A DNA stretch of 64,000 bases from Rahnella laticis (GCF_015644585.1 NZ_JADOBI010000016.1:1-64000), one strand, 5' to 3'; shown: positions 25,840-34,892, numbered from the stretch's first letter. The notes: a model not told the origin generated them from the sequence alone. Program-made: numbers and translations.

Positions 25840-26865
25840 ATGATTAGCCGTGACATTTTCCACACACATCGCCGCGCTTCCTGGCTTTTAACCGGTCTGG
25901 TGGCTATTAATTTACTGGCCTGGGCCTGGGCATTTCTGGTGTTTCGCCATCATGCGGCACTGATGGCGGCGGCGTTGCTGGCTTACGGCTATGGCCTGCG
26001 GCACGCGGTCGATGCGGATCACATCGCGGCTATCGATAACGTGACCCGCAAGCTGATGCAGCAGGGTCAGCGGCCGGTGGCGGTCGGGGCATTTTTCTCA
26101 CTCGGGCATTCCAGCATTGTGGTGCTGGCCTGCGTGGCGATCGCCGCCACATCACTGGTTTTCGGCAATAAAATCGGCTGGCTGCATGATTATGGCAGCA
26201 CCATCGGCACGCTGGTTTCTGCACTGTTTTTACTGATGATGGCGCTGCTGAATGCGCTGATTCTGCGGGACGTATATCGCCGTTTTCAGAAAGTAAAACA
26301 GGGGCAGACTTTCACGGATAAAGAAGAGCTGAATCAGGTTCAGGGCGGCATCATGAGCCGGATTTTCAGTTTCGCGTTTAATCTGGTGAATAAAAGCTGG
26401 CAGATGTATCTGGTCGGATTTTTGTTCGGGCTGGGGTTTGATACCGCCACGGAAATCGGTCTGCTGGGCATTTCCGTGGCGGGCGCGTCTTCCGGCATGT
26501 CCGTCTGGAGTATTTTGATTTTTCCGGCACTGTTCGCCAGCGGCATGGCGCTCATCGACTCGCTCGACAATTTTGTCATGGTGGGCGCGTACGGCTGGGC
26601 GTTTGATAAACCGGTTCGCAAGCTCTATTACAATATGACCATTACGGCCACCAGCGTATTTATCGCCCTGTTTATCGGCGGCCTGGAAGCGCTCGGGCTG
26701 ATGGCGGACAAGCTGGATTTGCACGGCGCATTCTGGCGCGTTGTCGGAGAACTCAATGACAATATGGGCAGCGTCGGGTATGCCGCCGTGGCAATTTTTG
26801 TGGTGTTCTGGGGCATTTCCGCCCTCAATTATCGCCGCAAAGGCTACGACAGTCTGGCGGTCTGA
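25840..26865 (+). CDS. NiCoT-family nickel/cobalt permease (HoxN/HupN/NixA type)
   Basis: A 341-residue integral membrane protein with about eight helices. The NiCoT signature RHAVDADHIAAIDNVTR (helix II, metal selectivity) is complete, as are FSLGHSSIVV and LGFDTATEIGLL. It imports Ni2+ (possibly Co2+) with high affinity. AAGGATCC precedes ATG 25840, only 8 bp after hypF, so it is almost certainly in the hydN operon; nickel import is thereby tied to hydrogenase synthesis. E. coli uses the unrelated NikABCDE system for this. Confidence 0.93.
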   Translation: MISRDIFHTHRRASWLLTGLVAINLLAWAWAFLVFRHHAALMAAALLAYGYGLRHAVDADHIAAIDNVTRKLMQQGQRPVAVGAFFSLGHSSIVVLACVAIAATSLVFGNKIGWLHDYGSTIGTLVSALFLLMMALLNALILRDVYRRFQKVKQGQTFTDKEELNQVQGGIMSRIFSFAFNLVNKSWQMYLVGFLFGLGFDTATEIGLLGISVAGASSGMSVWSILIFPALFASGMALIDSLDNFVMVGAYGWAFDKPVRKLYYNMTITATSVFIALFIGGLEALGLMADKLDLHGAFWRVVGELNDNMGSVGYAAVAIFVVFWGISALNYRRKGYDSLAV

Positions 26866-26900
26866 CCCGTTTAAACACCGTCTGCTTTATACGTTAACGG

Positions 26901-27230
26901 CTATGCGTCATTGGGCAGCGTCAGCTGTTTTTCCAGCCGCAGTTTATCGCCATCCGTAACCGTAATCATGATTTGCGTTTTCCCGCCGGGTCTGACGGCA
27001 AAACGCATTTGCCCGAGCGGCTGCGCCTGGCTGGCGGAGAGATTCATGTTCTGGCTCTGGCGGCTGGTGCTGGTTCCGGCGGTGCTTTCCTGCGAAACGG
27101 ACACAGCCACCTGACAGGCGCAGGCTTTAGTGAGGCTGACCATCGGCGTTACGGTGTAGGTTTGGGCGTCATTATGGGTGTCGAACCAGAGCTGGTTGGA
27201 CATCACGGCGGCAATCAGAAGTAAGTGCAT
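26901..27230 (-). CDS. csgC: curli assembly protein CsgC
   Basis: A 109-residue periplasmic protein with an N-terminal hydrophobic leader (MHLLLIAAVM) and the CACQV motif equivalent to the CxC of E. coli CsgC. CsgC keeps CsgA from forming amyloid in the periplasm. Similarity is moderate but the position downstream of csgBA is diagnostic. A strong terminator separates it from csgA, so much of its expression depends on read-through. Confidence 0.85.
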   Translation of the reverse strand: MHLLLIAAVMSNQLWFDTHNDAQTYTVTPMVSLTKACACQVAVSVSQESTAGTSTSRQSQNMNLSASQAQPLGQMRFAVRPGGKTQIMITVTDGDKLRLEKQLTLPNDA

Positions 27231-27255
27231 GACATTTATCCTCTGGATCCAGTCG

Positions 27256-27285
27256 AAAAAAAAACAGGGCTCGTGCCCTGTTTTT
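27256..27285 (-). terminator. terminator between csgA and csgC
   Basis: AAAAACAGGGC / GCCCTGTTTTT with a 4-base loop and, on the minus strand, a run of T residues after the stem. It should end most csgBA transcripts before csgC. Confidence 0.88.
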
Positions 27286-27319
27286 ATAGCACCTCCCCCG
27301 TGAAAGAGAGAGGAGACGA

Positions 27320-27799
27320 TCAGTTCTGGTTGGCGTAAGCCAGGTTACCCGTACCGACCTGGGTAATGCTGGTCAAAGTGCCGTTAGCACCTTGTGAAGC
27401 CTGAGCGTAGTTGCCTGAACCATTCTGGGAAACCAGAATTTTACTGGCGTTAGCGCTCTGAGATGCATTGGTGGTGTTGTAATCACCTTTCTGCACGACG
27501 CTGAGCAGGCTACCGTCGCCGGTCTGATTGGTGCTGGCAGTATTTCTGTAACCATTCTGGTCAATACTGGTCAGAGATTTTTGCGCACCAGCCTGAGTGG
27601 CATTTGCCAGGTTAGACGTCCCCTGTTGGTAAATCTGAATTTCAGAATTCCACTGGGTGGCCGTGAATGTCGGCACCGTTGACGGTGGATTTGACGGAGG
27701 TGGATTGCCATGATCATTACCACCACCGTGGCTATTACCTGCAAATGCACTGCCACTGACGACTAAAGCGGAGACTGCCACAATTTTCCAAAGTTTCAT
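27320..27799 (-). CDS. csgA: major curlin subunit CsgA
   Basis: A 159-residue secreted amyloid subunit. The Sec signal peptide ends at about residue 20 (SALVVSGSAFA). A linker with a His/Gly part (GNSHGGGNDHG) and a Pro-rich part (NPPPSNPPSTVP) follows, unlike the Gly-rich E. coli N-terminus. Five curlin repeats of Sx5QxGx2NxAx3Q type run from ~50 to the end, for example SIDQNGYRNTASTNQ and SITQVGTGNLAYANQ. It is exported through CsgG and nucleated by CsgB. Confidence 0.95.
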   Translation of the reverse strand: MKLWKIVAVSALVVSGSAFAGNSHGGGNDHGNPPPSNPPSTVPTFTATQWNSEIQIYQQGTSNLANATQAGAQKSLTSIDQNGYRNTASTNQTGDGSLLSVVQKGDYNTTNASQSANASKILVSQNGSGNYAQASQGANGTLTSITQVGTGNLAYANQN

Positions 27800-27853
27800 G
27801 ATGCTACCCCATTGGTTTAATATCGGATGTCATGTCATAAGAACGTATGTTTG

Positions 27854-28342
27854 TTAATGCTGTGTCACTCTAATCGCCATTCCTGACGAGTTTTGTACGA
27901 CACCGCTGCTCTGGTTCGTACCATTCTGGCGAATTTCCGTCACACTCCGGCCTTTTTGCAGAATGTAAGCCGTATTGCCAAAATTTTGTTGCGTAATGGA
28001 TGCATCCCCGCCGCCGCTTTGCGATATGTAGGCAAAATTATCGCTGCCGCTTTGGGAAATATCAGCGTTATTCCCATTACCTCTCTGATTTACCACTGCG
28101 GTATTTTCTGTACCTATCTGACGAATAACGCTTGAACTGCCGGAACCCGTCTGATTCGTATAGGCCGCATTACTGTTACCGTTCTGGTAAATCGTTGATG
28201 AATTCCCTGATGAATTTCTCGCGCCAGCAAAATACTGATCCGGACTGTCAGAATTTAAATCTGAGTAACCCATGTCAGATTGTTGTGCGTGAACGACCCA
28301 GGATATGGAAAGTAACGCCAGGGTCAGTAATGTCTTCTTCAT
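27854..28342 (-). CDS. csgB: curlin nucleator CsgB
   Basis: A 162-residue curli nucleator with a signal peptide (MKKTLLTLALLSISWVVHA) and about five degenerate curlin repeats (IYQNGNSNAAYTNQ, IRQIGTENTAVVNQ, ISQSGSDNFAYISQ). The C-terminal repeat lacks the tidy pattern, as in E. coli, where this end anchors CsgB to the outer membrane. It is first in csgBAC and 54 bp before csgA. A CsgD box lies about 90 bp upstream. Confidence 0.94.
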   Translation of the reverse strand: MKKTLLTLALLSISWVVHAQQSDMGYSDLNSDSPDQYFAGARNSSGNSSTIYQNGNSNAAYTNQTGSGSSSVIRQIGTENTAVVNQRGNGNNADISQSGSDNFAYISQSGGGDASITQQNFGNTAYILQKGRSVTEIRQNGTNQSSGVVQNSSGMAIRVTQH

Positions 28343-28432
28343 TTCGTCACCTTTTTAAACCCGACGCCGGATAATTAGCTCGCCGGTTTTATTGCTGCTG
28401 ACGAATTGATTATGGAGTTTCATCCGAATAAG

Positions 28433-28443
28433 AAACTCACCCG
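28433..28443 (-). promoter_or_regulatory. CsgD-binding box upstream of csgB
   Basis: On the minus strand CGGGTGAGTTT, 10 of 11 positions of the E. coli CsgD consensus CGGGKGAGNKA, about 91-101 bp before the csgB start, where CsgD binds in E. coli. Confidence 0.7.
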
Positions 28444-28964
28444 CACGTCGTATTTTAATTATCAGCTTCATCAAAAAGTATGAGGATGCACTTCTCATGC
28501 GGATTGACCAGAATATTTCAGTAAAAGGTCAGCGTGGCTAATCTACCCCATAGCATTAATCCTAAAGTGCTAAAAAATAGCCGTTCAAATAATCACACAA
28601 ATGCAACTATTCTTAATAAAATACTGACACGCATTCGGCCATAAAGGAGATCTTTCGCACATTTCCACCCCTTAACATTGCCGGCCTGCCCCTTCTCACC
28701 GTGCGTCATACCGTTTTCTCTGCCTGTAAAAGGGCTTTAGTGAAGCCTCACCTAAGCTAAATCGAATGTATGAGAGGCTGATGTTGGCTTTATTTACGAT
28801 GAATCATGCAGACCATTGCTGTTTCCGGAAGGATATTTGCGTTAAGTAATCCTTAAATTCGCAGTCTTAACAAGGGTGAACGTTAAGATTATGTAAGCGC
28901 CTTACTTAAATTCCCTTTAAGCTGGGCGCGGGTAAATTAACGCAATACATTAGGAAAATTTTAT
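28444..28964. other. long csgB-csgD intergenic region, left part
   Basis: An AT-rich stretch without a gene. As in E. coli, the divergent csg spacer is long (877 bp from csgB to the chosen csgD start) and presumably holds many regulator sites. I could not identify individual sites here beyond those listed. Confidence 0.5.
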
Positions 28965-28991
28965 ACATTTCGAGTTACATTTTGAAACATA
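28965..28991 (+). promoter_or_regulatory. OmpR-like site upstream of csgD
   Basis: ACATTTCGAGTTACATTTTG followed by AAACATA resembles the OmpR tandem motif (GTTACA-N4-GAAACA) and the site in the E. coli csgD promoter. It lies ~230 bp before the csgD start, so a long csgD leader is expected, as in E. coli. Confidence 0.45.
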
Positions 28992-29219
28992 AATAAGCCT
29001 TGCGTAAGGGAAACCAAAAGCTAAATTGAGTCTGTACCGCACATAAAACGACCTGAAATATTATGTGCCTCAGGTTGCGTATATTTGCAGTTTTCAGATA
29101 TACACAGCAAACATACAGCTATAGATTTAGCAAAATAAAATCACAGTCTATTTCCTGCCTGTTTTAATTATCAGGTATTGGCCGGCTGTGGCGATAATAA
29201 ATCAGGGCAGGGTTTCATT

Positions 29220-29870
29220 ATGAGTAATGAAGCAGCAATCAATAATAATATTCTTTTATTAGTGACCAAACCATCATTACAAGCCAGTGCTTTATTGCAG
29301 CAATTAAAACAACAACTTTACGTTAATACCCGGTTGCACAATATTCATAAGTCTCTGGAGGATCAGTATCTTCAGGAGACGTTAATTCTCTTCGATATGA
29401 TGGAGGCGGACCGCCGGACCATTGAATCCTGGCAGTCCGCCATTAACCGGTATCACAGCAGCGTGAAGTTACTGCTGCTGAATACGCCCGATAATTATCA
29501 TTTCCGTGAAATCGAAACCTGGCCACGGATCAGCGCCGTTTTTTATCTTTCGACCGATGAAGAGCATCTGGTGGAAGGTATCAGAAGCGTGATCCGCGGG
29601 GAATGCTATTTCTCTCAGGGGTTCGCCAGCTATCTGATCAATCAGTCCGGCGCTTTCCGCCATCTTCACAGTGAAGACACCGGCCTGACCCACCGTGAAA
29701 AAGAGATCCTGAATAAGTTACGTGTCGGCGCGTCGAACACGGAAATCGCACGTCTGCTGTTTATCAGCGAGAACACCGTCAAAACGCATCTTTATAATTT
29801 ATTTAGGAAAATTTCCGTCAAGAACCGTACTCAGGCGGCTTCCTGGGCTAACGACAATCTCAAGCGCTGA
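29220..29870 (+). CDS. csgD: curli/biofilm master regulator CsgD
   Basis: A 216-residue LuxR/FixJ-family regulator, the same length as E. coli CsgD. The N-terminal receiver-like domain lacks a full phosphorylation pocket; the C-terminal helix-turn-helix is nearly identical to E. coli (LTHREKEILNKLRVGASNTEIARLLFISENTVKTHLYNLF in consecutive motifs). ATG 29220 was chosen because it aligns with the E. coli start; a TTG frame start at 29178 has no support. It activates csgBAC and probably cellulose-related genes. It heads csgDEFG. Confidence 0.95.
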   Translation: MSNEAAINNNILLLVTKPSLQASALLQQLKQQLYVNTRLHNIHKSLEDQYLQETLILFDMMEADRRTIESWQSAINRYHSSVKLLLLNTPDNYHFREIETWPRISAVFYLSTDEEHLVEGIRSVIRGECYFSQGFASYLINQSGAFRHLHSEDTGLTHREKEILNKLRVGASNTEIARLLFISENTVKTHLYNLFRKISVKNRTQAASWANDNLKR

Positions 29871-29886
29871 CATCATGACTCCTTGT

Positions 29887-30270
29887 ATGAAATCGTTCTG
29901 GCTCTGGCTGGCGCTGCTTTGTGCTACCTGCGTGCATGTCCAGGCCGCTGATGTACGGGATCCGGGGTTGATTACCGACCGCACGGTGACGTCGGTGGGC
30001 CACGATTTTTACCGTGGTTTTACCGACCGCTGGGATCAGAACTACCCGGAAACGATCACTATTTCAGAAAGACCCAGCGCCCGCTGGGGCAGTTGGATCA
30101 CCATAAAAATAGGTCAGGACACCTTGTATCAGACTCTGCTGTTTCCGAACCGTCGCAATTTTAATAAGGACATCGATACCGCCATTGCCGGGGTCACGGA
30201 AGCCTTATCACGGCGGCAGCTAGACAAAGCACTACTTGGTACCGGGGATCTTGCCCATGACGAATTTTAA
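29887..30270 (+). CDS. csgE: curli secretion specificity factor CsgE
   Basis: A 127-residue periplasmic protein with a signal peptide (MKSFWLWLALLCATCVHVQA). The core SVGHDFYRGF and ERPSARWGSWITI and the ending TGDLAHDEF match E. coli CsgE. It caps the CsgG pore and directs curlins to it. An in-frame ATG at 29875 is only 4 bp past the csgD stop and could be used instead. No strong ribosome-binding site is seen, suggesting coupling to csgD translation. Confidence 0.92.
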   Translation: MKSFWLWLALLCATCVHVQAADVRDPGLITDRTVTSVGHDFYRGFTDRWDQNYPETITISERPSARWGSWITIKIGQDTLYQTLLFPNRRNFNKDIDTAIAGVTEALSRRQLDKALLGTGDLAHDEF

Positions 30271-30297
30271 TGCACAGCCTCTTTTAAGGAGAGCATC

Positions 30298-30723
30298 GTG
30301 AATATTCCAGTCTCTGTCCCGCGTTCGGTGATGCTGCTGGCATTGCTGACAGCGTCCCCGTTGTCCTGGGGCGGCAATATGGTTTTCCAGTTCATCAACC
30401 CGAATTTCGGCGGCAACCCGAATAATGGCGCGTTTCTGCTCAATGAGGCGCAGGCGCAAAACTCGTATAAAGACCCCGATGCGTATGATTTCGGCACGTC
30501 CAGTACTTCAGCGCTGGATAACTTTACCGCATCTATCCAGTCGCAATTACTGGGCAGTCTGATGGGTAACGTGAATCAGGGGAAACCGGGGCGGCTGGTG
30601 ACACAGGACTTTATTGTGGATATCCAGAATACCGACGGGCAGCTGGTGATGAATGTCACCGACCGCAAAACCGGCAAAATTTCCACTATTCAGGTTCAGG
30701 GTTTGTCTGCAACGACTAACTGA
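30298..30723 (+). CDS. csgF: curli assembly protein CsgF
   Basis: A 141-residue exported protein. The GTG start is supported by AAGGAG 6 bases upstream. A signal peptide ([16 protein letters not shown]) precedes the conserved mature start [16 protein letters not shown], which plugs into CsgG. It links CsgG to surface CsgB nucleation. Confidence 0.94.
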   Translation: MNIPVSVPRSVMLLALLTASPLSWGGNMVFQFINPNFGGNPNNGAFLLNEAQAQNSYKDPDAYDFGTSSTSALDNFTASIQSQLLGSLMGNVNQGKPGRLVTQDFIVDIQNTDGQLVMNVTDRKTGKISTIQVQGLSATTN

Positions 30724-30755
30724 TTCCGATGACCAATAAAAACAGGAACAACATC

Positions 30756-31589
30756 ATGCGCAGCTATTTATTACTCATCGCAGTTTTTGTGCTGAGCGGG
30801 TGCCTCACAGCAGCACCGAAAGAAGCCGCCAAACCCACGTTATTGCCGAGAGCACAAAGTTATACGGATCTGACACATCTCCCGTCACCACAAGGGCGAA
30901 TTTTTGTCTCGGTTTACAATATTCAGGATGAAACGGGCCAGTTCAAACCATATCCCGCGAGTAACTTCTCGACGGCGGTGCCGCAGAGCGCCACGGCGAT
31001 GCTGGTTTCCGCATTGAAAGATTCGAAATGGTTTATTCCTCTGGAACGTCAGGGCCTGCAAAACCTGCTCAATGAACGCAAAATTATCCGTGCTGCACAG
31101 GATAACGGCAGCGTCGCTATCAATAACCAGCGCCCGCTGTCCTCTCTGGTGGCCGCGAATATCCTGATTGAAGGCTCGATCATTGGCTATGAAAGCAATG
31201 TGAAATCAGGCGGGATCGGGGCACGTTATTTCGGTATCGGCGCCAGCACGCAATATCAGCTGGATCAGATTGCGGTGAACCTGCGTGCGGTCGACGTCAA
31301 TACCGGGGAAGTGTTGTCATCGGTAAATACCAGCAAAACGATTCTGTCGTATGAAGTGCAGGCCGGGGTGTTCCGCTTTATCGATTACCAGCGCCTGCTG
31401 GAAGGCGAACTCGGTTACACCACCAACGAACCGGTGATGCTGTGCCTGATGTCGGCCATTGAGTCGGGTGTGATTTATCTGGTGAATGACGGTATCGACC
31501 GCAATCTGTGGCAGTTGCAGAATCCTTCGGATATCAATTCTCCGATCCTGCAACGCTACAAAAACAGCGTTGTCCCTACCGATTCCTGA
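30756..31589 (+). CDS. csgG: curli export pore lipoprotein CsgG
   Basis: A 277-residue outer-membrane lipoprotein, the same length as E. coli. Lipobox LSGC (Cys16), the constriction-loop segment YPASNF, and long near-identical stretches such as VKSGGIGARYFGIGA and TILSYEVQAGVFRFIDYQRL are clear. It forms the nonameric curlin export channel. ATG 30756 gives a proper lipoprotein signal; an earlier ATG at 30729 would add nine charged residues. Confidence 0.96.
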   Translation: MRSYLLLIAVFVLSGCLTAAPKEAAKPTLLPRAQSYTDLTHLPSPQGRIFVSVYNIQDETGQFKPYPASNFSTAVPQSATAMLVSALKDSKWFIPLERQGLQNLLNERKIIRAAQDNGSVAINNQRPLSSLVAANILIEGSIIGYESNVKSGGIGARYFGIGASTQYQLDQIAVNLRAVDVNTGEVLSSVNTSKTILSYEVQAGVFRFIDYQRLLEGELGYTTNEPVMLCLMSAIESGVIYLVNDGIDRNLWQLQNPSDINSPILQRYKNSVVPTDS

Positions 31590-31603
31590 TGTCGGTGGTT
31601 GGC

Positions 31604-31644
31604 GAAGGGAAGTGGTTGGTTGAAGCCACTTCCCTTCTTTTTTT
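31604..31644. terminator. terminator after csgG
   Basis: GAAGGGAAGTGG / CCACTTCCCTTC with a 10-base loop and a T8 run on the plus strand; the mirror A-poor flank makes it weaker for the opposing gene. Confidence 0.85.
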
Positions 31645-32095
31645 AAGATGCTTCAGCTTTCACTGTCTGCCGGTAATTGCTGACGCGCTTTTTGTCCTCA
31701 AGATTAAAATCCGGATCCAGATAAATACTGACCCGTTTTATCAGCAAATCCTCGAACACAAACACCGTGCAGAAATGATGGCGCCCCGCTTCGGACGTCG
31801 GCCAGCGGTCGCCGTTTTGCATCACGCCGCGCATCTGTCCTTCCAGCACAATCGTGTCGCCATCACTCAGAAAGGCGAAAGCATCCTGAATATGCTGAAT
31901 TTTGTCTATCTCCAGCGCAAAGCGTTTACCCAGTTCTCCCAATGACGATTTACCCTGGGCGGTACCAAATTTCGGGAAGAACAGCACGACGTCTTCGGCA
32001 AAGAGATCTAACAATGAAGCATCAGCCTGATCCAGTTTGGCGTAGAAATTCTTAACGATTTCAATGCGTTTTTCTTTCAGTTCGTGTTCAGCCAT
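31643..32095 (-). CDS. SnoaL/ketosteroid isomerase-like (NTF2-fold) protein
   Basis: A 150-residue protein with the cone-shaped NTF2-like pattern: an N-terminal helix (EIVKNFYAKLDQADASLLDLF), then FAEDVVLFFPKFG and a C-terminal beta part (VFVFEDLLIKRVSIYLDPDF). Such proteins are diverse; enzymatic or ligand-binding roles cannot be told apart here. ATG 32095 is supported by GAGGTGAAA directly upstream; an ATG at 32116 is less likely. It converges on csgG across the terminator. Confidence 0.7.
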   Translation of the reverse strand: MAEHELKEKRIEIVKNFYAKLDQADASLLDLFAEDVVLFFPKFGTAQGKSSLGELGKRFALEIDKIQHIQDAFAFLSDGDTIVLEGQMRGVMQNGDRWPTSEAGRHHFCTVFVFEDLLIKRVSIYLDPDFNLEDKKRVSNYRQTVKAEAS

Positions 32096-32281
32096 TTTCA
32101 CCTCGAAATTCTCCATCCAATATTTAAGCCTAGTGACTGCCGCTGATTTTGCCAGTTATGCGGTGAAGCTCACAAAATTGCCGGCACCGTCCGGAGAAGA
32201 GTTTTCTGCACTCAGCCGCGGAATTCTCTACACTGGCAAGAATTTTCTGATCATGTCCTCTTACACTTTGGAGAGTCACGG

Positions 32282-34087
32282 ATGCCTCAGTTCAACCGGG
32301 CAGGCAGCGCAATGCCCCCTGTTCCTTCGCCCGCACGTGCTTTTATCATGGCGATATGCCTGTTGCAGGGCCTGCTGCTGTATTTCTTTTTCTCTGCCCC
32401 GGAAACACCTGCGCTAATTCGCCTTACGCATAATATCTACGGGCAAACTATGGCACTGGTATTACCGGTACTGATTTCGCTGTCGGTCACGCGGCTGAAA
32501 GACGGCCGGTTCTGGGCAAGTATTGTCGTCTTCACCCTGCTGCTGGCCGGGCTGGCGGCGTGGGCAAAAAGTAATATTTTTGGAAATATGACGGACAGCA
32601 TTCTTGTTCCGTTCCAGCTGTCACTGGGGTTGCTGACGTTCTTTATTTTGCCGTGGCTTCAGGTTCAGGCTTTCCCGCCGGAGACGCGCTACCGCTACAT
32701 CCATATGGCGGTCTGTTACAGCCAGAATATCCTGTGCGTGATGCTAACCGTGCTGCTGATGCTGCTGGCCGTTGCGGTGGTCGCGCTGTGGGCGGCGCTG
32801 TTCCGGCTGATTGGCATCGAGTACTTCCACCAGCTGTTTTACGATACGCCGCTGGTCGGCTGGCTGCTTTACGGCGTGCTGCTGGGCATCAGTATTGTCA
32901 CCTGCCGCACCCAGCCTTCGCTGATGAACACGACGCGCAACATCATCCGTTTTATCCTGAAAGGTCTGTTGCCGCTGGTGGCGTTTATCGCGCTGATTTT
33001 CCTGTTTGCGCTGCCGTTTACCGGCCTGAACGCGCTGTCTCAGGCGTGGTCGGCAGCAAGTCTGCTGACCACCATGGCGCTGAGCGTGCTGATCCTGGTG
33101 AATGTGGTGCGGGAAACGGACAGTCCGGTGAAGCCGTATCCGCGCGCCATCCGCCTGATGGTCAACGCCGCGATTTTGCTGCTGCCGGTGTATGCCGCGC
33201 TGGCGCTGTATGCCACCGGTCTGCGCGTCTCGCAGTACGGCTGGACGCCGTCGCGGATCTGGGCGATGCAGATTATTGTCGTCACGCTGATTGCGTCGGT
33301 TTGCTACAGTTTTTCCGTTATCGATAAGCGCCCGGACTGGCTGCCGCGCATTACGCAGTTCAACAAACCGCTGTCGCTGCTGGTGGTTTTGCTGGTGATT
33401 GCCTGTAACAGTCCGCTGCTGGATCCTTACCGCATCAGCGTGAATAACCAGATTGCGCGGCTGGACAGCGGGAAAACGCAGGCTAAAGATCTCTCGCTGA
33501 ATCTGCTGCGTTTCGACACTGGTCGCCGGGGGAATGAGGCGCTGGAGAAGCTCCGGGAGAATCCGGCGTTCACCAGCGATCCGCGTTTACAGGCGTCATT
33601 GAAAAACATGCTGGCGCAAACTTCCCGCTGGGGGGCTTACAGCGTTAAAGAGGCTGAGAACGCCGCGAAAAACTACCGCATTGAAGACGCGAAAAAACAG
33701 ATCCTGCTGGCCAAAGGCGCATCGCAGCCGGATGACTCCTGGTGGAAAAGCCTGCCAGAGCTGGAGAATTACCGCAGTACGCTGCGCGATTGTCTGAGCC
33801 TGGAAGGCGCGTGCATCATCAATACGCTGGATCTGAACAACGATAAGCAGAAAGAAATTTTCTTCTGTAATACGTTTGATGCGCCGTCCATCAACTGCCG
33901 GATTTTCGCCCGTCAGGCCGGCAAATGGGCACAAACCGGAGAGCTTTATCTGTATGAAGGGAAGGATAAAGACACCCTGATTCAGGCGCTGCGCAACGGT
34001 GAGGTCAGGCCTGTACAACGGAAATGGGCAGACGTGCAGATCGACGGCAAGCGTCGGGTGATCCACTACAACAGCGATAACGACTGA
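32282..34087 (+). CDS. DUF4153-family inner-membrane protein
   Basis: A 601-residue protein. The first ~385 residues carry about ten to twelve hydrophobic helices; the final ~200 residues are soluble with many Lys/Asp (LDSGKTQAKDLSLNLLRFD onwards), probably periplasmic or cytoplasmic. The YGWTPSRIWAMQIIV segment is typical of DUF4153 proteins, whose function is unknown. GGAG lies 8 bases before the ATG. It stands alone between a divergent and a convergent gene. Confidence 0.8.
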   Translation: MPQFNRAGSAMPPVPSPARAFIMAICLLQGLLLYFFFSAPETPALIRLTHNIYGQTMALVLPVLISLSVTRLKDGRFWASIVVFTLLLAGLAAWAKSNIFGNMTDSILVPFQLSLGLLTFFILPWLQVQAFPPETRYRYIHMAVCYSQNILCVMLTVLLMLLAVAVVALWAALFRLIGIEYFHQLFYDTPLVGWLLYGVLLGISIVTCRTQPSLMNTTRNIIRFILKGLLPLVAFIALIFLFALPFTGLNALSQAWSAASLLTTMALSVLILVNVVRETDSPVKPYPRAIRLMVNAAILLLPVYAALALYATGLRVSQYGWTPSRIWAMQIIVVTLIASVCYSFSVIDKRPDWLPRITQFNKPLSLLVVLLVIACNSPLLDPYRISVNNQIARLDSGKTQAKDLSLNLLRFDTGRRGNEALEKLRENPAFTSDPRLQASLKNMLAQTSRWGAYSVKEAENAAKNYRIEDAKKQILLAKGASQPDDSWWKSLPELENYRSTLRDCLSLEGACIINTLDLNNDKQKEIFFCNTFDAPSINCRIFARQAGKWAQTGELYLYEGKDKDTLIQALRNGEVRPVQRKWADVQIDGKRRVIHYNSDND

Positions 34088-34094
34088 TTGATTT

Positions 34095-34123
34095 CTTCTC
34101 CGGCAGACGCCCTGCCGGAGAAG
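34095..34123. terminator. possible terminator hairpin after the DUF4153 gene
   Basis: CTTCTCCGGCAG / CTGCCGGAGAAG around a 5-base loop. No T run follows, so rho-independent activity is uncertain. Confidence 0.5.
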
Positions 34124-34148
34124 CTTCCCGCCTCTGAATTCCCCCGGA

Positions 34149-34673
34149 CTATTTCCCCGGCAACATCCGTGTAAAGGTATCGTCTTTACGAAAATAGTGA
34201 TGATAAATCGCCGCCACCGCGTGTAAGCCAATCAGGTAATACCCGCAGTTCGCCAGGAATTCATGGGCCGTGCGCACCGTGCGGCGCGCGGAAGGATCCG
34301 GCGAGATAAACTGCGGCACCTGCCAGCCAAATAAAACCCAGTCGCGCCCGCCAAATTCCAGCGTCAGCACGCCGAGTACCGGCAGCGAAAGAAACAGCAG
34401 ATACAAAACACCGTGAACGGCGTGGGACGTCGCAATCTGCCATCGCGGCAGCGGCGGCGTGATGGCCGGTGTGGTATTTCGCGTGCGCAGAAAAATGCGC
34501 ACCCACATGAGAAGCCAGACACAAATCCCGAAGTTGAAATGCAGCAATCGCACCAGCGGCTGATTATCCTCAGGGAAATAATCACGGGTCAGCATGGCGG
34601 CGTAGGTCAGAATAATCATCAGTAACGTCGCCCAGTGCAGGCTTATCTGGGAAAGCGAGTAACGGGTTTTCAT
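34149..34673 (-). CDS. cybB: cytochrome b561
   Basis: A 174-residue four-helix membrane cytochrome b. Heme-ligand histidines appear in ISLHWATLL, VRLLHFNFGICVW, SHAVHGVLYLL and IGLHAVAAIYHHYF. E. coli CybB (176) transfers electrons between ubiquinol and superoxide. It converges on the DUF4153 gene and is divergent from the PEBP gene; the 219-bp gap towards that gene includes an imperfect dyad CCGGTCATTATGACGGG. Confidence 0.9.
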   Translation of the reverse strand: MKTRYSLSQISLHWATLLMIILTYAAMLTRDYFPEDNQPLVRLLHFNFGICVWLLMWVRIFLRTRNTTPAITPPLPRWQIATSHAVHGVLYLLFLSLPVLGVLTLEFGGRDWVLFGWQVPQFISPDPSARRTVRTAHEFLANCGYYLIGLHAVAAIYHHYFRKDDTFTRMLPGK

Positions 34674-34892
34674 AAATCGTTTCCTGTCCGGAGATAAGTA
34701 TCAGGGAACCATCAGCACGAAAAATGAGTATAGGAAATAAATACGCAGACTTTATGAAGACCGCAGGACTCACCCTTCCGGTCATTATGACGGGAAAAGT
34801 GAATAATCTGACGGGATATGTCATTCTGCCGGAAGCACATCGCGATAGAATCTCTCCATACCCCAGTCCAATGACATGCAGAGGATTTTCCA

